From positions 620,001 to 684,000 of the forward strand of contig NZ_JYLF01000001.1 of NCBI RefSeq assembly GCF_001043055.1: a stretch of DNA of 64,000 bases, given 5' to 3'. Below, one piece after another: positions 45,523 to 57,157 of the stretch (its first letter is position 1; each line of letters begins with the position of its first letter). Position numbers and translations under genes: made by a program. The notes under the pieces were generated by a model that was given only the letters and a program-made list of their open reading frames with translations, ran no database searches and was not told the DNA's origin. Origin of the DNA: Pseudomonas weihenstephanensis. GTDB taxonomy: Bacteria; Pseudomonadota; Gammaproteobacteria; Pseudomonadales; Pseudomonadaceae.

Positions 45523-46347
45523 ATGGGCACTCTGTCGGTCTCTCAAATAAAACTCCAGAAACGCCTGCGCCGATTGACCGGTGAGGCCGTTGCCGATTTC
45601 AACATGATTGAGCATGGCGACAAGGTGATGGTCTGCCTGTCGGGCGGGAAAGACAGCTACACGCTGCTCGATGTGCTGCTGCATTTGCAGAAAGTGGCGC
45701 CCATCCGCTTTGAAATCGTCGCCGTGAACATGGACCAAAAACAGCCGGGCTTCCCTGAAGACGTGCTGCCGGCCTATCTCAAAGCGTTGGGCGTTGAGTA
45801 CCACATCGTCGAAAAAGACACCTATTCGGTGGTCAAGGAACTGATCCCGGAAGGCAAGACCACCTGTTCGCTGTGCTCACGCCTGCGTCGTGGCACGCTG
45901 TACACCTTCGCTGACGAAATCGGGGCGACCAAGATGGCCTTGGGGCATCACCGCGATGACATCGTTGAGACCTTCTTCCTCAATATGTTCTTCAACGGTC
46001 ACCTCAAGGCGATGCCGCCCAAGCTGCTGTCCGATGACGGGCGCAACGTGGTGATCCGCCCGCTGGCGTACTGCAAAGAAAAAGACATTCAGGCCTACGC
46101 CGATGTGCAGCAATTCCCGATCATCCCGTGCAACCTGTGCGGTTCTCAGGAAAACCTGCAACGCCAGGTGGTCAAGGACATGCTTCAAGAGTGGGACCGC
46201 AAAACGCCGGGGCGTACCGACAGCATCTTTCGCAGTTTGCAGAATGTGAACCCGTCGCAATTGGCCGATCGCAACCTGTTCGACTTTGCCAGCCTGAAAA
46301 TCGATGACACGGCAGCGTCGCGTTTCGTCAATGTGCTGAACCTCTGA
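45523..46347 (+). CDS. ttcA: tRNA 2-thiocytidine synthetase TtcA
   Basis: 274 residues. PP-loop ATP motif SGGKDS ([15 protein letters not shown]), and two CxxC pairs (CSLC, CNLC) that hold the [4Fe-4S] cluster. Thiolates C32 of certain tRNAs. ATG 45523 overlaps no other gene. Confidence 0.95.
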   Translation: MGTLSVSQIKLQKRLRRLTGEAVADFNMIEHGDKVMVCLSGGKDSYTLLDVLLHLQKVAPIRFEIVAVNMDQKQPGFPEDVLPAYLKALGVEYHIVEKDTYSVVKELIPEGKTTCSLCSRLRRGTLYTFADEIGATKMALGHHRDDIVETFFLNMFFNGHLKAMPPKLLSDDGRNVVIRPLAYCKEKDIQAYADVQQFPIIPCNLCGSQENLQRQVVKDMLQEWDRKTPGRTDSIFRSLQNVNPSQLADRNLFDFASLKIDDTAASRFVNVLNL

Positions 46348-46403
46348 GCCGTTCACAGGTTCTGATCCCACACGTAACACCCCAACTGCCAAGAGGAGAG
46401 GGC

Positions 46404-47075
46404 ATGCGCGACTACAAATGGCTGCACGAGTATTGTTTGAACCGTTTTGGTTCTGCCGCCGCGCTCGAAGCCCAATTGCCTGTGCCGTTAACCGCAGCCC
46501 AATTGCGGGCGATTCCAGACGACCGTTACCTCTCGACCCTGGCCTTGCGCGTATTTCGCGCCGGGCTCAAACACAGTGTGGTTGATGCCAAATGGCCGGT
46601 GTTTGAAACCGTTTTTTTTGGCTTCGACCCGGAAAAAGTAGTGCTGATGGGCGCAGAACACCTGGAGCGCCTGATGCAGGACGCCCGGATCATTCGGCAT
46701 TTGGGCAAGCTTAAAAGCGTGCCGCGCAATGCGCAGATGGTGCTCGACATCGCTCACGAGCACGGCAGCTTTGGTGCATTCGTCGCTGACTGGCCGGTGA
46801 CCGACATCGTGGGCTTGTGGAAGTACCTGGCCAAGCACGGGCACCAATTGGGCGGGCTTTCGGCCCCGCGTTTTTTGCGCATGGTGGGCAAAGACACCTT
46901 CGTGCCGAGCTATGACGTGGTGGCGGCGTTGAATGCGCAAAAGCTGGTGGATAAAGCGCCGACCAGCCTGCGGGATTTGGCGATTGTGCAACATGCGTTC
47001 AACCAATGGCATGCCGAGAGCGGGCGGCCGATGTGCCAGCTGTCACAAATGCTGGCCTTCACCGTCAATCACTGA
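46404..47075 (+). CDS. DNA-3-methyladenine glycosylase I-like protein
   Basis: 223 residues with HhH-glycosylase-like organisation (LGKLKSVPRNAQMVLDIAHEHGSFGAFVADWP; LGGLSAPRFLRMVGKDTFVPSYDVVAAL). It is routinely grouped with Tag, but the N-terminal Cys/His zinc ligands of E. coli Tag are not obvious, so enzyme activity is uncertain. Ribosome site AAGAGGAGAG before ATG 46404. Lies just after ttcA, as in other Pseudomonas. Confidence 0.65.
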   Translation: MRDYKWLHEYCLNRFGSAAALEAQLPVPLTAAQLRAIPDDRYLSTLALRVFRAGLKHSVVDAKWPVFETVFFGFDPEKVVLMGAEHLERLMQDARIIRHLGKLKSVPRNAQMVLDIAHEHGSFGAFVADWPVTDIVGLWKYLAKHGHQLGGLSAPRFLRMVGKDTFVPSYDVVAALNAQKLVDKAPTSLRDLAIVQHAFNQWHAESGRPMCQLSQMLAFTVNH

Positions 47076-47081
47076 TTAACC

Positions 47082-47151
47082 CCCTGTAGTCGCTGCCGCA
47101 GGCTGCGATCAATCTTCAGCGATCTCGCAGCCTGTGGCAGCGACTACAGGG
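47082..47151. repeat. Long REP-like inverted repeat between convergent genes
   Basis: Arms 47082-47108 (CCCTGTAGTCGCTGCCGCAG...) and 47125-47151 are complementary at 26 of 27 positions, with a 16-base loop. The arm resembles the single REP-like units elsewhere in the window (TGTAGTCGCTG...GGCTGCGA). May also end transcription from both sides. Confidence 0.8.
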
Positions 47152-47180
47152 CGTCGATAGCCCATCGTCGCAGCTTCGTC

Positions 47181-48536
<1,356 letters not shown>

Positions 48537-48662
48537 GTGCGGGTCGCATCTTGCGTAAGGTGGGGGCTATTCTACCCGCCTGACGGCCGCGCCTGAAACG
48601 TGTGCGGTAAATGGCCGCCGTCCCGTGGTTTTTTGTGGGTATTCATTGAGAAGGATCAACGC

Positions 48663-49127
48663 ATGTTTAAGCGACTCATGGCGCTCGCCGCCGTCACTGC
48701 GACGTTAATGCTGGCGGGGTGCGGCAATGATTACGGGGTTGACCAACACGGTCAAAAAGTTGCGTCCGAGCGTTTGGACAAGCAGTGGAAGGTCATTAAT
48801 TACTGGGCTGAGTGGTGTGGGCCGTGCCGGGTAGAAATTCCAGAGCTCAATGCGCTGGAAAAACAGCTGCAAGGGCAGTCGGTGGGCGTGTTCGGGGTGA
48901 ACTTCGATGGCTTGCAGGGCAAGGAGCTGAGCGATGCGGCGACTGCGCTGGGCATCACCTTTACCGTGCTGGCGCAAGACCCGGCCGAGGTGTTTGATCT
49001 GCCACGCAGTGAAGCGCTGCCGGTGACGTTCATTCTCGATGAGAAAGGCAAAGTGCGGGCGCAGTTGCTGGGCGAACAGACCGCGGCGGGCGTGTTGGCC
49101 AAGCTCAAGGAATTGAAGGGGTCGTAA
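48663..49127 (+). CDS. TlpA-family thioredoxin lipoprotein
   Basis: 154 residues from ATG 48663. Lipoprotein signal with LAGC, then a thioredoxin domain with WCGPC (YWAEWCGPCRVEIPELNALE). Membrane-anchored periplasmic thiol-disulphide reductase, possibly for cytochrome or envelope protein maintenance. Ribosome site GAGAAGGA upstream. Divergent from the arsC operon. Confidence 0.87.
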   Translation: MFKRLMALAAVTATLMLAGCGNDYGVDQHGQKVASERLDKQWKVINYWAEWCGPCRVEIPELNALEKQLQGQSVGVFGVNFDGLQGKELSDAATALGITFTVLAQDPAEVFDLPRSEALPVTFILDEKGKVRAQLLGEQTAAGVLAKLKELKGS

Positions 49128-49137
49128 TCACATCGGT

Positions 49138-49167
49138 GTACAGGAGCGAACACGCTCGCTCCTGTAC
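49138..49167. repeat. Hairpin repeat after tlpA-like gene
   Basis: GTACAGGAGCGA/TCGCTCCTGTAC, a perfect 12-base stem (49138-49149, 49156-49167), 6-base loop. Resembles the 'TGTAGGAGCGAGC' intergenic repeats common in Pseudomonas. Lies between convergent genes. Confidence 0.75.
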
Positions 49168-49174
49168 CAGGGGA

Positions 49175-49579
49175 TCAGCTTTCTTCGGGCCACAGGCGCA
49201 GGGGCTTGCCTTCGGCCGGCCAGAAACGCACTTGCTCGATGGGCGAGATGTCCCAGCGCTCAACGGTTTGCAGGGCCTTGAAGAAGCGTTGCTCCTGCTC
49301 CATCAGCGCCGGAGCGCATGCCTTGCGGGTGCTGCCTACGCCACCGAAGGTCAGTTTATGGCCGTCCAGGGTGTAAGGCGCGAACCAGTGGTTGCAACCA
49401 CCGCTGCCATACGCGCGGCCTGCATCGTCCAACGTCACGGTCAAGTGGCTGCGGTCAATCAGCGGGCGTTCGCCAATCCACTCCAGTACGTAGGTGTGGT
49501 TTTGCTGCAATTTAACCGGATCACCCGCGCAGCCCATCAGGCTTGCGCCTAGCAGGGCCAGTAAGGTCAGGCGTTTCAT
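49175..49579 (-). CDS. META-domain lipoprotein
   Basis: 134 residues from ATG 49579. Lipobox LMGC (MKRLTLLALLGASLMGC) and a META-type beta domain (YGSGGCNHWFAPYTLDGHKLTFGGVGSTRKAC). META/HslJ-type proteins are envelope proteins linked to stress and novobiocin tolerance in E. coli. Start overlaps the upstream gene's stop (ATGA). Confidence 0.82.
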   Translation of the reverse strand: MKRLTLLALLGASLMGCAGDPVKLQQNHTYVLEWIGERPLIDRSHLTVTLDDAGRAYGSGGCNHWFAPYTLDGHKLTFGGVGSTRKACAPALMEQEQRFFKALQTVERWDISPIEQVRFWPAEGKPLRLWPEES

Positions 49580-50013
49580 GCGCGTTCCTTTTGGCATTGG
49601 GGGCACAGGTGTTTGCTGCCTTCGGTGCTCCAGCCCAGCTCGGCAATGCGCGCGCTGGCGGCAGGCTTTTGCGCTTTGGTGCCCAGTTTGGCGTCGACCG
49701 CAAATTCAAACTTCAGCTCTTTGGCACACGCATCACAGTTGACCTGCCATTCGTGAATCGCCAGTTCGCCGAAGACCGGGCCGTGGGCCACGGCTACCCA
49801 TTGACCGCGCGGGTTGATCAGGTGACGGACTTTTTCGACCGTCAAACGCATGGCCAAGTCCTTGCTGCCTTTGAGCGTCACAATCAGCACGTCATCGTTT
49901 TGAATCGAGCCGCCGTTGCCGGTCACTTGGTAGCGACCCGGCATCAAGGCACGGCATTCGATCAGGGTGTGCTGCGGGCTAAGCAGGTTGTAGCGGAAAT
50001 CGTGTTCGACCAT
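49576..50013 (-). CDS. Conserved hypothetical protein with two CxxC pairs
   Basis: 145 residues, cytosolic, no signal. Central beta-rich region (MRLTVEKVRHLINPRGQWVAVAHGP), then CDAC and near the end CPQC, which could form a zinc site. I do not know the family's function. Coupled to the META lipoprotein by a 4-base overlap. Confidence 0.7.
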   Translation of the reverse strand: MVEHDFRYNLLSPQHTLIECRALMPGRYQVTGNGGSIQNDDVLIVTLKGSKDLAMRLTVEKVRHLINPRGQWVAVAHGPVFGELAIHEWQVNCDACAKELKFEFAVDAKLGTKAQKPAASARIAELGWSTEGSKHLCPQCQKERA

Positions 50014-50073
50014 GGGTCCTCCAAATAGGCCGCTATGCTAGCACGCAGACCTCAAAGCTCCAGGCGTGAGCGT

Positions 50074-51063
50074 TCAACCTTCGATCAGGTTGTGTGGCGA
50101 GCCGCTTTTCCAGGCCTGGATATTGCCCAGCGTGGTGCCCGCAATTGCGCTGAGCGCCTCGCGGGTCAGGAACGCCTGATGCGCAGTGATGATGACGTTG
50201 GGAAAGGTCAGCAACCGTGCCAGTACGTCATCTTGCAGCGGCAAGTCTGAGCGGTCCTCGAAAAACAGCTGGGCTTCTTCTTCGTACACATCCAGGCCCA
50301 AATACCCGAGCTGGCCGCTTTTGAGCGCGTCGATCAGGGACGGGGTGTGCACCAGTGCGCCACGCCCGGTGTTGATCAGCATTGCGCCGTGTTGCAGGGT
50401 GGCGAGGCTGTCGTGGTTGATCATGTGTTTGTTTTCGGTGGTCAGCGGGCAATGCAGGCTGATGATGTGCGAACCGGCAATCAATTCGGCCAGGCTCACG
50501 TATTCAGCGCCAAGTGCCAGCAAAACGGGGTTGGGGTACGGGTCGAAGCACAGCAGCTTGCAACCAAAACCGGCCATGATTTTGCCGAACGTGGCACCGA
50601 TTTGCCCGGTGCCGACCACGCCGACGGTCTTGCCCACCAGATCAAACCCGGTGAGGCCGTGCAGGGTGAAATCGCCTTCGCGGGTGCGGTTGTAGGCCCG
50701 GTGCAGACGGCGGTTAAGCGCCAGAATCAGCGCCACGGCATGTTCGGCCACCGCATGCGGGGAATACGCAGGCACGCGCACCACGCTTAACCCCAGACGC
50801 TTGGCGGCCAGCAGATCGACATGGTTATACCCCGCCGAACGCAGGGCGATCAGGCGCGTGCCCCCGGCTGCCAATTGTTCAAGCACCGGGGCGCTCAGGT
50901 CGTCATTGATAAAGGGGCACACCACCTCGTAGTCATGGGCCAGTGCGGCGGTGTCCAGGCTCAGGCGCGCCGGTTGAAAGTGCAGCTCAAAGCCTGCGTG
51001 CTGCGTGGCGGCGGTAAAGCTGTCGCGGTCGTAGGTTTGGCTGCTGAACAGAAGGATGCGCAT
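50074..51063 (-). CDS. ldhA: D-lactate dehydrogenase LdhA (NAD-dependent)
   Basis: 329 residues of the D-2-hydroxyacid dehydrogenase family: NAD motif VGVVGTGQIGATFGKIM, active-site Arg in LINTGRGALV, Glu in GLDVYEEEAQ and His in ITAHQAFLTREA. Fermentative pyruvate to D-lactate. It is just downstream of gacS on the same strand (27-base gap), as in P. aeruginosa. Confidence 0.93.
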   Translation of the reverse strand: MRILLFSSQTYDRDSFTAATQHAGFELHFQPARLSLDTAALAHDYEVVCPFINDDLSAPVLEQLAAGGTRLIALRSAGYNHVDLLAAKRLGLSVVRVPAYSPHAVAEHAVALILALNRRLHRAYNRTREGDFTLHGLTGFDLVGKTVGVVGTGQIGATFGKIMAGFGCKLLCFDPYPNPVLLALGAEYVSLAELIAGSHIISLHCPLTTENKHMINHDSLATLQHGAMLINTGRGALVHTPSLIDALKSGQLGYLGLDVYEEEAQLFFEDRSDLPLQDDVLARLLTFPNVIITAHQAFLTREALSAIAGTTLGNIQAWKSGSPHNLIEG

Positions 51064-51090
51064 GAGGGTCTTCCTTGGTTGAGGGTGGGG

Positions 51091-53850
51091 CTAGGCGGTG
51101 CTTCGCGCTTCATTGGCCAGGCGCGTGATGGCCTGATCCAGTTCGTCCAGCGCGGCGTAAGCGTTAGGGTTGTCTTGCTTGAGTAAGGTCTCACTGCGCT
51201 GGCAGGCGGCACGCAATTGCGGCACACCGCAGTAACGCGTCGCGCCGTGCAAACGGTGGACCCGCTCAATCAGTGCGTTGTTGTCTCGCGCTTCACGGGC
51301 CTGGTGGATGGCCAGGCGGTCAGCTTCCAGGGAGGCCAGCAGCATGGCGAGCATGTCGGCGGCCAGGTCAGCCTTGCCGGCCGCCAGACGCAGGCCTTCG
51401 TCGTGGTCGAGGACCGGCAGTTTGGCGTTATTGCGCCCAGGCTCGGGGCTGCTTTCGCTGACTTGGTTGAGCAGCGCAAGCCCGGTCCACTTCAGCACTA
51501 CCTGGCCCAGTTGGCGCTCACTGATGGGTTTGGTCAGGTAGTCGTCCATGCCGCTTTGCAGCAGCGCACGTTTTTCGTTGGCCATGGCGTGGGCCGTCAG
51601 GGCGACAATCGGCAGCGGGGTGGATTGCCCCTCGCTCTCCCATTGACGGATCACTTCGGTGGTCTCGCGACCGTCCATGCCAGGCATTTGTACGTCCATC
51701 AGCACCAGATCGAAGGCCTCGTTCTTGATCGCATCGACCGCGGCATAGCCACTGTCCAGCGCGGTGACCTTGGCACCCATGTCTTCCAGCAAGGTCTGTA
51801 CCAGCAGCAGGTTGGCCGGGTTGTCGTCGACGCACAAAATGCGCGGCGCACGGCTGGCCAATAGCCCGATAGGTTCGTTGCGGGTTTGCCGAGGCTCGAT
51901 CAAGTCCGCTAGCGTACGGCGAAGTTTGCGTGTGCACGCCGGTTTTGACTGCAATTGGTCATGGGCGTTGGGCACCGATGCGCCGAACAACTGCTGTTCA
52001 GTGGTAGGGCACAACACCAGCACTTTGCAACCCAGGTGTTCGAGATCCCAGATGTGCTGGTTCAGACGCTCTGGCGGAATGTCTTTAGCGGTGACGCCCA
52101 GCACCACCAGTTCGAATGCCTGCTCTGTCTGGTGTGCGCTGGTCACACTGTTGCAGAGGTTTTCCAGGGTGTTGAATGGCGTGACGTCCAGCCCGCAGTC
52201 TTCGAGCTGGTGCTGCAAGGCCTGGCACGCCAGATCGTGTTTTTCCAGCAGGGCCACGCGACGACCCAGCAGCGGGGCGCCCGGCAGGTCTTCGACATCA
52301 TCCCGGGCTTTGGGCAGGCTGACGCTGATCCAGAACACAGACCCTTCGCCGGGGGTGCTCTCGACGCCAATTTCGCCCCCCATCTGCTCCACCAGGCGCT
52401 TGGAAATCACCAGTCCCAGACCCGTGCCGCCGGGTTGGCGGGACAATGAGTTGTCGGCCTGGCTGAAAGCCTGGAACAGCGCGCGCACATCCTGACTGGT
52501 CAAGCCGATGCCGGTGTCCTGAACGCTGATGCGCAGTTGCACGCTGCCGTCATTTTCATCCACGTCTTCGAGCATGGCGCGCACGGCAATCGTGCCTTCG
52601 CGGGTGAACTTGATGGCGTTGTTGACCAGATTGGTCAGGATTTGCTTGAGTCGCAGCGGGTCGCCAATCAACGACAGCGGCGTGTCGCGGTACACCAGGC
52701 TCACCAGCTCCAGGCCTTTTTCGTGGGCGGAGGGGGCGAGGATGGTGAGGGTGTCTTGCAACAGGTCGCGCAGGTTGAACGGCGTGCTGTCGAGCACCAG
52801 TTTGCCGGCTTCGATTTTTGAGAAGTCGAGAATTTCGTTAATGATGCCCAGCAGGTTGTCGGCCGACTTTTCAATGGTGTGCAGGTAGTCGAACTGGCGC
52901 GGGGTCAACTCGCTTTTTTGCAGCAAGTGGGTAAAGCCCAGAATGCCGTTGAGCGGGGTGCGAATTTCATGGCTCATGTTGGCCAGGAATTCGGATTTGA
53001 TGCGGCTGGCTTCAAGGGCCTCTTTGCGAGCCAGGTCCAGCTCAAGGTTCTGGATTTCGATGGTTTCAAGGTTTTGGCGCACGTCTTCGGTGGCTTGATC
53101 AACGCTGTGTTGCAGTTCTTCCTGAGCGTTTTGCAGGGTTTCGGCCATGCGATTGATGCCCGACGCCAGCTCATCCAGTTCGTGACTGCCCAAGGGTGGC
53201 AAGCGAGTTTGCAGTTGACCGTCTTTGAGTTGCGCGACCGCCTGTTTGATCTGCCCCAACGGTGCATTGATGGTGCGGCTCATGCGCAGCGCCAGCAGGG
53301 CGCTAAACACCAGGCCGCTGACAATCAGCAGCAAGCTGGCAAACAAACTGCGGTAGCCGCGCAGCAACATGTTGCTGTGGGACAGTTCAAGTTCGACCCA
53401 GCCCAGCAGGCGATGCGCTTCGTTGGGAATGACGTCACCGGCCAGGTTGCGGTGGCGGCCAAACACCGGCAGTAGATAGCGGGTGGCGTCGTTTTCGGTG
53501 CGTTGCAGCAAGTGCGTGCTGTTACCCAGCGGGGCCTGATTGAGCATGACCGGCCCGGCATGGGCGAGCGTTTCGTGATTGGCGTCGAGGAACGACACAG
53601 CACGCACATCTTGCTGCTCAAGCGACTCGGTGGCGATGCGCGCTAACAGGGCGGTGTCATGGCGGCCCAGGGCTGGCGCCACCAGCGGCGCGAGTTGCTC
53701 GGCAATCATTTCACCGCGTTGCAGCAGTTGAGCCTGTAATTCCGATTGTTGCAGCCAGGTGAAATAGCCGCCAAGCAGCATCGCCATCAAGCTGACGGGC
53801 ACTAACGTGAGCAACAATACGCGGCCTTTGATACCCAGATTTTTAAGCAC
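51091..53850 (-). CDS. gacS: Hybrid sensor kinase GacS
   Basis: 919 residues. Order: membrane helix (10-31), periplasmic region, second helix (about 165-190), HAMP, HisKA with His294 ([19 protein letters not shown]), HATPase ([23 protein letters not shown]), receiver ([11 protein letters not shown]) and C-terminal Hpt ([13 protein letters not shown]). Master switch that, through GacA, turns on RsmY/Z small RNAs and secondary metabolism. The start is GTG 53850 because GGAGAG precedes it with good spacing and the protein then begins with the conserved [13 protein letters not shown]; a longer GTG start (53868) is less likely. Confidence 0.95.
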   Translation of the reverse strand: MLKNLGIKGRVLLLTLVPVSLMAMLLGGYFTWLQQSELQAQLLQRGEMIAEQLAPLVAPALGRHDTALLARIATESLEQQDVRAVSFLDANHETLAHAGPVMLNQAPLGNSTHLLQRTENDATRYLLPVFGRHRNLAGDVIPNEAHRLLGWVELELSHSNMLLRGYRSLFASLLLIVSGLVFSALLALRMSRTINAPLGQIKQAVAQLKDGQLQTRLPPLGSHELDELASGINRMAETLQNAQEELQHSVDQATEDVRQNLETIEIQNLELDLARKEALEASRIKSEFLANMSHEIRTPLNGILGFTHLLQKSELTPRQFDYLHTIEKSADNLLGIINEILDFSKIEAGKLVLDSTPFNLRDLLQDTLTILAPSAHEKGLELVSLVYRDTPLSLIGDPLRLKQILTNLVNNAIKFTREGTIAVRAMLEDVDENDGSVQLRISVQDTGIGLTSQDVRALFQAFSQADNSLSRQPGGTGLGLVISKRLVEQMGGEIGVESTPGEGSVFWISVSLPKARDDVEDLPGAPLLGRRVALLEKHDLACQALQHQLEDCGLDVTPFNTLENLCNSVTSAHQTEQAFELVVLGVTAKDIPPERLNQHIWDLEHLGCKVLVLCPTTEQQLFGASVPNAHDQLQSKPACTRKLRRTLADLIEPRQTRNEPIGLLASRAPRILCVDDNPANLLLVQTLLEDMGAKVTALDSGYAAVDAIKNEAFDLVLMDVQMPGMDGRETTEVIRQWESEGQSTPLPIVALTAHAMANEKRALLQSGMDDYLTKPISERQLGQVVLKWTGLALLNQVSESSPEPGRNNAKLPVLDHDEGLRLAAGKADLAADMLAMLLASLEADRLAIHQAREARDNNALIERVHRLHGATRYCGVPQLRAACQRSETLLKQDNPNAYAALDELDQAITRLANEARSTA

Positions 53851-54064
53851 GCAACTCTCCAGCTCCACGTCTTTCTAATTTTTTGCCCCGCGCATCCGGC
53901 GCGGGTTTGCTGGCAGTGTAGCGATTTGACTGTCACCCCACGCGCAGAAATTTCAAGTTCTGGCCCTGCCTTTGATCGACATCAGCCCCGCTTACCCCTG
54001 TGCCGGTTGCTCGCGCAGGCTCAATCTTGAATAATCGACGATTGAGAATGACTTGCAGACGCTA

Positions 54065-54793
54065 ATGAATCCCGTCGTAATTAGCCCCTCCCGCCTTTTG
54101 GCCATTGAAGATGATCCCGTGCTGGGGGCCTATCTGCACCAGCAGTTGCAGCGCAGCGGCTTTGAGGTGGTGTGGTGCCAAAACGGCCAGCAAGGTTTGG
54201 CCCTCGCGCAACACGAACACTTTGACGTGGTGCTGATGGACATTCTGTTACCCGGCATGAATGGCCTGCATGTGCTCACGCAATTGCGCCAGACCCACGC
54301 ATTGCCGGTGATTCTGATGTCGGCGTTGGGCGCGGAGGCTGACCGTATCAATGGTTTTCAATTGGGCGCCGATGACTACTTGCCCAAGCCGTTCAGCATG
54401 GCCGAGCTTGAGGTGCGTATTGCCGCCATTTTGCGGCGGGTGGCGCTTGATCGCTCGCCCCGAACCAGCGTTTTGCCCGTGTCGCCTGCGATTGAGGACG
54501 AGCTGTTTCTGGATGACAGCGCCAGCGACGTGCGCTACGGCGTGCAGTGGGCCGGGTTGACGCGCAGTGAGTACCGCTTGCTCGACACCCTTAACCGTCA
54601 TGGCGACGAAGTGCTGAGCAAAGCCTTTCTTTATCAGCATGTGCTGCAACGTGGCTACGCGCCGCATGATCGCAGCCTGGACATGCACATCAGCCAAATC
54701 CGTCGCAAGCTCAAAACCCTCGGCTACCACGCGCGTGAAGTGCGCACGGTGTGGGGCAAGGGCTACGTGTTGAGTGCCAATGATGCGCTATAA
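54065..54793 (+). CDS. OmpR-family response regulator
   Basis: 242 residues from ATG 54065 (an in-frame TTG lies at 54053). Receiver with phospho-Asp in DVVLMDILLPG, Lys in LPKPFSM; winged helix ending VRTVWGKGYVLS. Pairs with the kinase that follows, which its stop overlaps. Position beside gacS and cysM resembles P. aeruginosa PirR/PirS, but that name is unproven. Confidence 0.83.
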   Translation: MNPVVISPSRLLAIEDDPVLGAYLHQQLQRSGFEVVWCQNGQQGLALAQHEHFDVVLMDILLPGMNGLHVLTQLRQTHALPVILMSALGAEADRINGFQLGADDYLPKPFSMAELEVRIAAILRRVALDRSPRTSVLPVSPAIEDELFLDDSASDVRYGVQWAGLTRSEYRLLDTLNRHGDEVLSKAFLYQHVLQRGYAPHDRSLDMHISQIRRKLKTLGYHAREVRTVWGKGYVLSANDAL

Positions 54794-56174
54794 GGTGCCG
54801 GGCAAACACTCGGTGTTCTGGAAGCTGGCGTGCCTGCTGGTTGCGTTCTGCCTGCTGATGATCTGGCTCAGTTGGTCTTGGGGACGCTACATGGACAAGC
54901 GCACCGGGTTTCTGTCCCAGGAGGCGCGCAGCACGCTGGTGCGGTATGCGAGCGAGGCCGAAAGGGCCTGGGAAAGCGGCCAGCAAGCCGGTGTCGACCA
55001 ATGGTTGCAAGCGCTGGGGCAGGTAGAGAGCGGCTGGATCGGGGTCATCGGCCAGGATTTGCAGTCGCTGAGCAGCTACCCGCTCAGCGATGCCGAAAGT
55101 CAGCGTTTGACCTTTTTGCGCGGTCTGGATTGGCCTGTCAGCCATTTGAAGGCCACGCGGCCGTGGATCAAGGTGCCGTTCCCGCGCGACTCATCGTTGG
55201 GGTATCTGGTCATCGAGTTGCCGCAACGTTTTATGCCGGGGCGCTCGCAGTTCATCTGGCGCATCATCACCAACGGCGTCATCCCCGGTTTATTCACGTT
55301 GCTGCTGTGCGTCGGCCTCTATCGGTTATTGATCGTGCCGCTCAATCATCTGCGCGAACAGGCCAATGCCTGGCGCGCCGATCAATTGGGCACGCGGCTG
55401 TCGAGCCAGACCACCAGTCGTCAGGATGAGTTGGGCGATTTGGGGCGTGCGTTCGACCAAATGTCCGAGCGTTTGCAAAGTACCGTCAGCCAACAGCAAC
55501 AGTTGCTGCGCGATTTGTCCCATGAATTGCGTACGCCTTTGAGCCGCTTGCGGGTGGCGTGTGACAGCGAGCAGGGCGAAGCCGCGTTGCGCGAACGCTT
55601 GAGCCGCGAAGTGGACGGCATGCAGCGGCTGGTCGAAGACACCCTGCAACTGGCGTGGCTGGATGCCGAGCGCGGGCCGTTGCCGCTGGAAGACATTCAA
55701 GTGCAGGCACTGTGGGAAATGATCAGTGAAAACGCGCGCTTTGAAAGTGGCTGGACCGAGGACCGTCTGCCCTGTTTCGTGGAGGCCGATTGCTGGGTGC
55801 AGGGGCATCTCAATAGCTTGGCGCAAGCCCTGGAAAACATCCTGCGCAATGCGATTCGTCACTCACCGCCTGAGGGCGTGGTCAGTTTGAGTGGGCAGCG
55901 TGAGGGCGATAGGTGGCACCTATGGCTCGACGATCAGGGCGGCGGCGTGGCGCCACAAGAGCTGGAGCGAATCTTTGCACCGTTTATCCGCCTCGATGGT
56001 TCACGGCCCGGTGATGGCGGGTTTGGGCTGGGCTTGAGCATTGCGCGCAACGCCTTAAGGCTACAGGGCGGCAGTTTGTGGGCTGAGAATCACGGGCCGG
56101 GGTTGCGCGTGCATTGGCGTCTGCGAGTCTGTGAGCCTTCAGACCAAAAGCTCGCTTATAGCCTTTCGCCATAA
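54780..56174 (+). CDS. Sensor histidine kinase, partner of the preceding regulator
   Basis: 464 residues from the ATGATG at 54780 (54783 is equally possible). Two membrane helices (about 13-33 and 155-182), periplasmic loop of about 120 residues, HAMP, HisKA (LLRDLSHELRTPLSRLRVA) and HATPase (ALENILRNAIRHSPP, GFGLGLSIARNAL). The ligand is unknown; PirS/PfeS-type iron-siderophore sensing is one option, without direct evidence. Confidence 0.82.
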   Translation: MMRYKVPGKHSVFWKLACLLVAFCLLMIWLSWSWGRYMDKRTGFLSQEARSTLVRYASEAERAWESGQQAGVDQWLQALGQVESGWIGVIGQDLQSLSSYPLSDAESQRLTFLRGLDWPVSHLKATRPWIKVPFPRDSSLGYLVIELPQRFMPGRSQFIWRIITNGVIPGLFTLLLCVGLYRLLIVPLNHLREQANAWRADQLGTRLSSQTTSRQDELGDLGRAFDQMSERLQSTVSQQQQLLRDLSHELRTPLSRLRVACDSEQGEAALRERLSREVDGMQRLVEDTLQLAWLDAERGPLPLEDIQVQALWEMISENARFESGWTEDRLPCFVEADCWVQGHLNSLAQALENILRNAIRHSPPEGVVSLSGQREGDRWHLWLDDQGGGVAPQELERIFAPFIRLDGSRPGDGGFGLGLSIARNALRLQGGSLWAENHGPGLRVHWRLRVCEPSDQKLAYSLSP

Positions 56175-56254
56175 GCTGCGCACTTTGCGTGATATGGGCA
56201 ATTGGCGTTTGTCGGTATGATGTGCGGCCCCGCAGTCCGGATTGCGAATACGCC

Positions 56255-57157
56255 ATGACCTTGCAGTACCCCACTATCGCCGACTGCGTCGGCAACACGC
56301 CGCTGGTGCGCTTGCAGCGCCTGGCCGGCAACACCACCAATACCTTGTTGCTCAAGCTCGAAGGGAATAACCCGGCGGGTTCGGTCAAGGACCGGCCTGC
56401 GCTGTCGATGATTGACCGTGCTCAAGCGCGCGGCCAGATCCAGCCCGGCGATACCCTGATCGAAGCCACCTCGGGTAATACCGGTATCGCATTGGCCATG
56501 GCCGCCGCGATCAAGGGTTACAAGATGATCCTGATCATGCCCGACAACTCCAGCGCCGAGCGCAAGGCCGCCATGACGGCCTACGGTGCCGAGCTGATCC
56601 TGGTCTCCCAGAAAGAGGGCATGGAAGGTGCCCGCGACCTGGCCGATAAGTTACAGGCCCAAGGCCGTGGCAAGGTGCTCGATCAGTTTGCCAACGGCGA
56701 TAACCCCGAGGCGCACTACACCAGTACCGGCCCGGAAATCTGGCGCCAGACCGAAGGCACCATCACCCATTTCGTCAGTTCGATGGGCACCACCGGCACC
56801 ATCATGGGCGTGTCGCGCTTCTTGAAAGAGCAAAACCCGAACGTACAAATCGTGGGTTTGCAGCCGATGGAAGGCGCCGCCATCCCCGGTATCCGTCGCT
56901 GGCCGACCGAATACCTGCCCAAAATCTATCAGGCCGATCGTGTAGACCGCATCGTCGACATGGCTCAGCGTGAAGCCGAGGACGTGATGCGCCGACTGGC
57001 CCGCGAAGAAGGCATCTTCTGTGGTGTGTCGTCGGGCGGGGCGGTGGCAGCGATGTTGCGCTTGTCTGAGGAAGTCGAGAATGCGGTCATCGTCGCCATC
57101 ATTTGTGACCGTGGCGACCGTTACTTGTCGACCGGCATTTACGATGCGCCTAACTGA
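56255..57157 (+). CDS. cysM: Cysteine synthase B CysM
   Basis: 300 residues. PLP Lys45 in [11 protein letters not shown], phosphate loop [12 protein letters not shown], and [18 protein letters not shown]. Makes cysteine from O-acetylserine and sulphide or thiosulphate. Start ATG 56255. Its TGA overlaps the rlmD start (TGATG), so the two are coupled. Confidence 0.96.
   Translation: MTLQYPTIADCVGNTPLVRLQRLAGNTTNTLLLKLEGNNPAGSVKDRPALSMIDRAQARGQIQPGDTLIEATSGNTGIALAMAAAIKGYKMILIMPDNSSAERKAAMTAYGAELILVSQKEGMEGARDLADKLQAQGRGKVLDQFANGDNPEAHYTSTGPEIWRQTEGTITHFVSSMGTTGTIMGVSRFLKEQNPNVQIVGLQPMEGAAIPGIRRWPTEYLPKIYQADRVDRIVDMAQREAEDVMRRLAREEGIFCGVSSGGAVAAMLRLSEEVENAVIVAIICDRGDRYLSTGIYDAPN

Noticed and set aside
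49138..49167. Intrinsic terminator of the TlpA-like gene
   Set aside because: The stem is strong but no T run follows on either strand; listed as a repeat instead.
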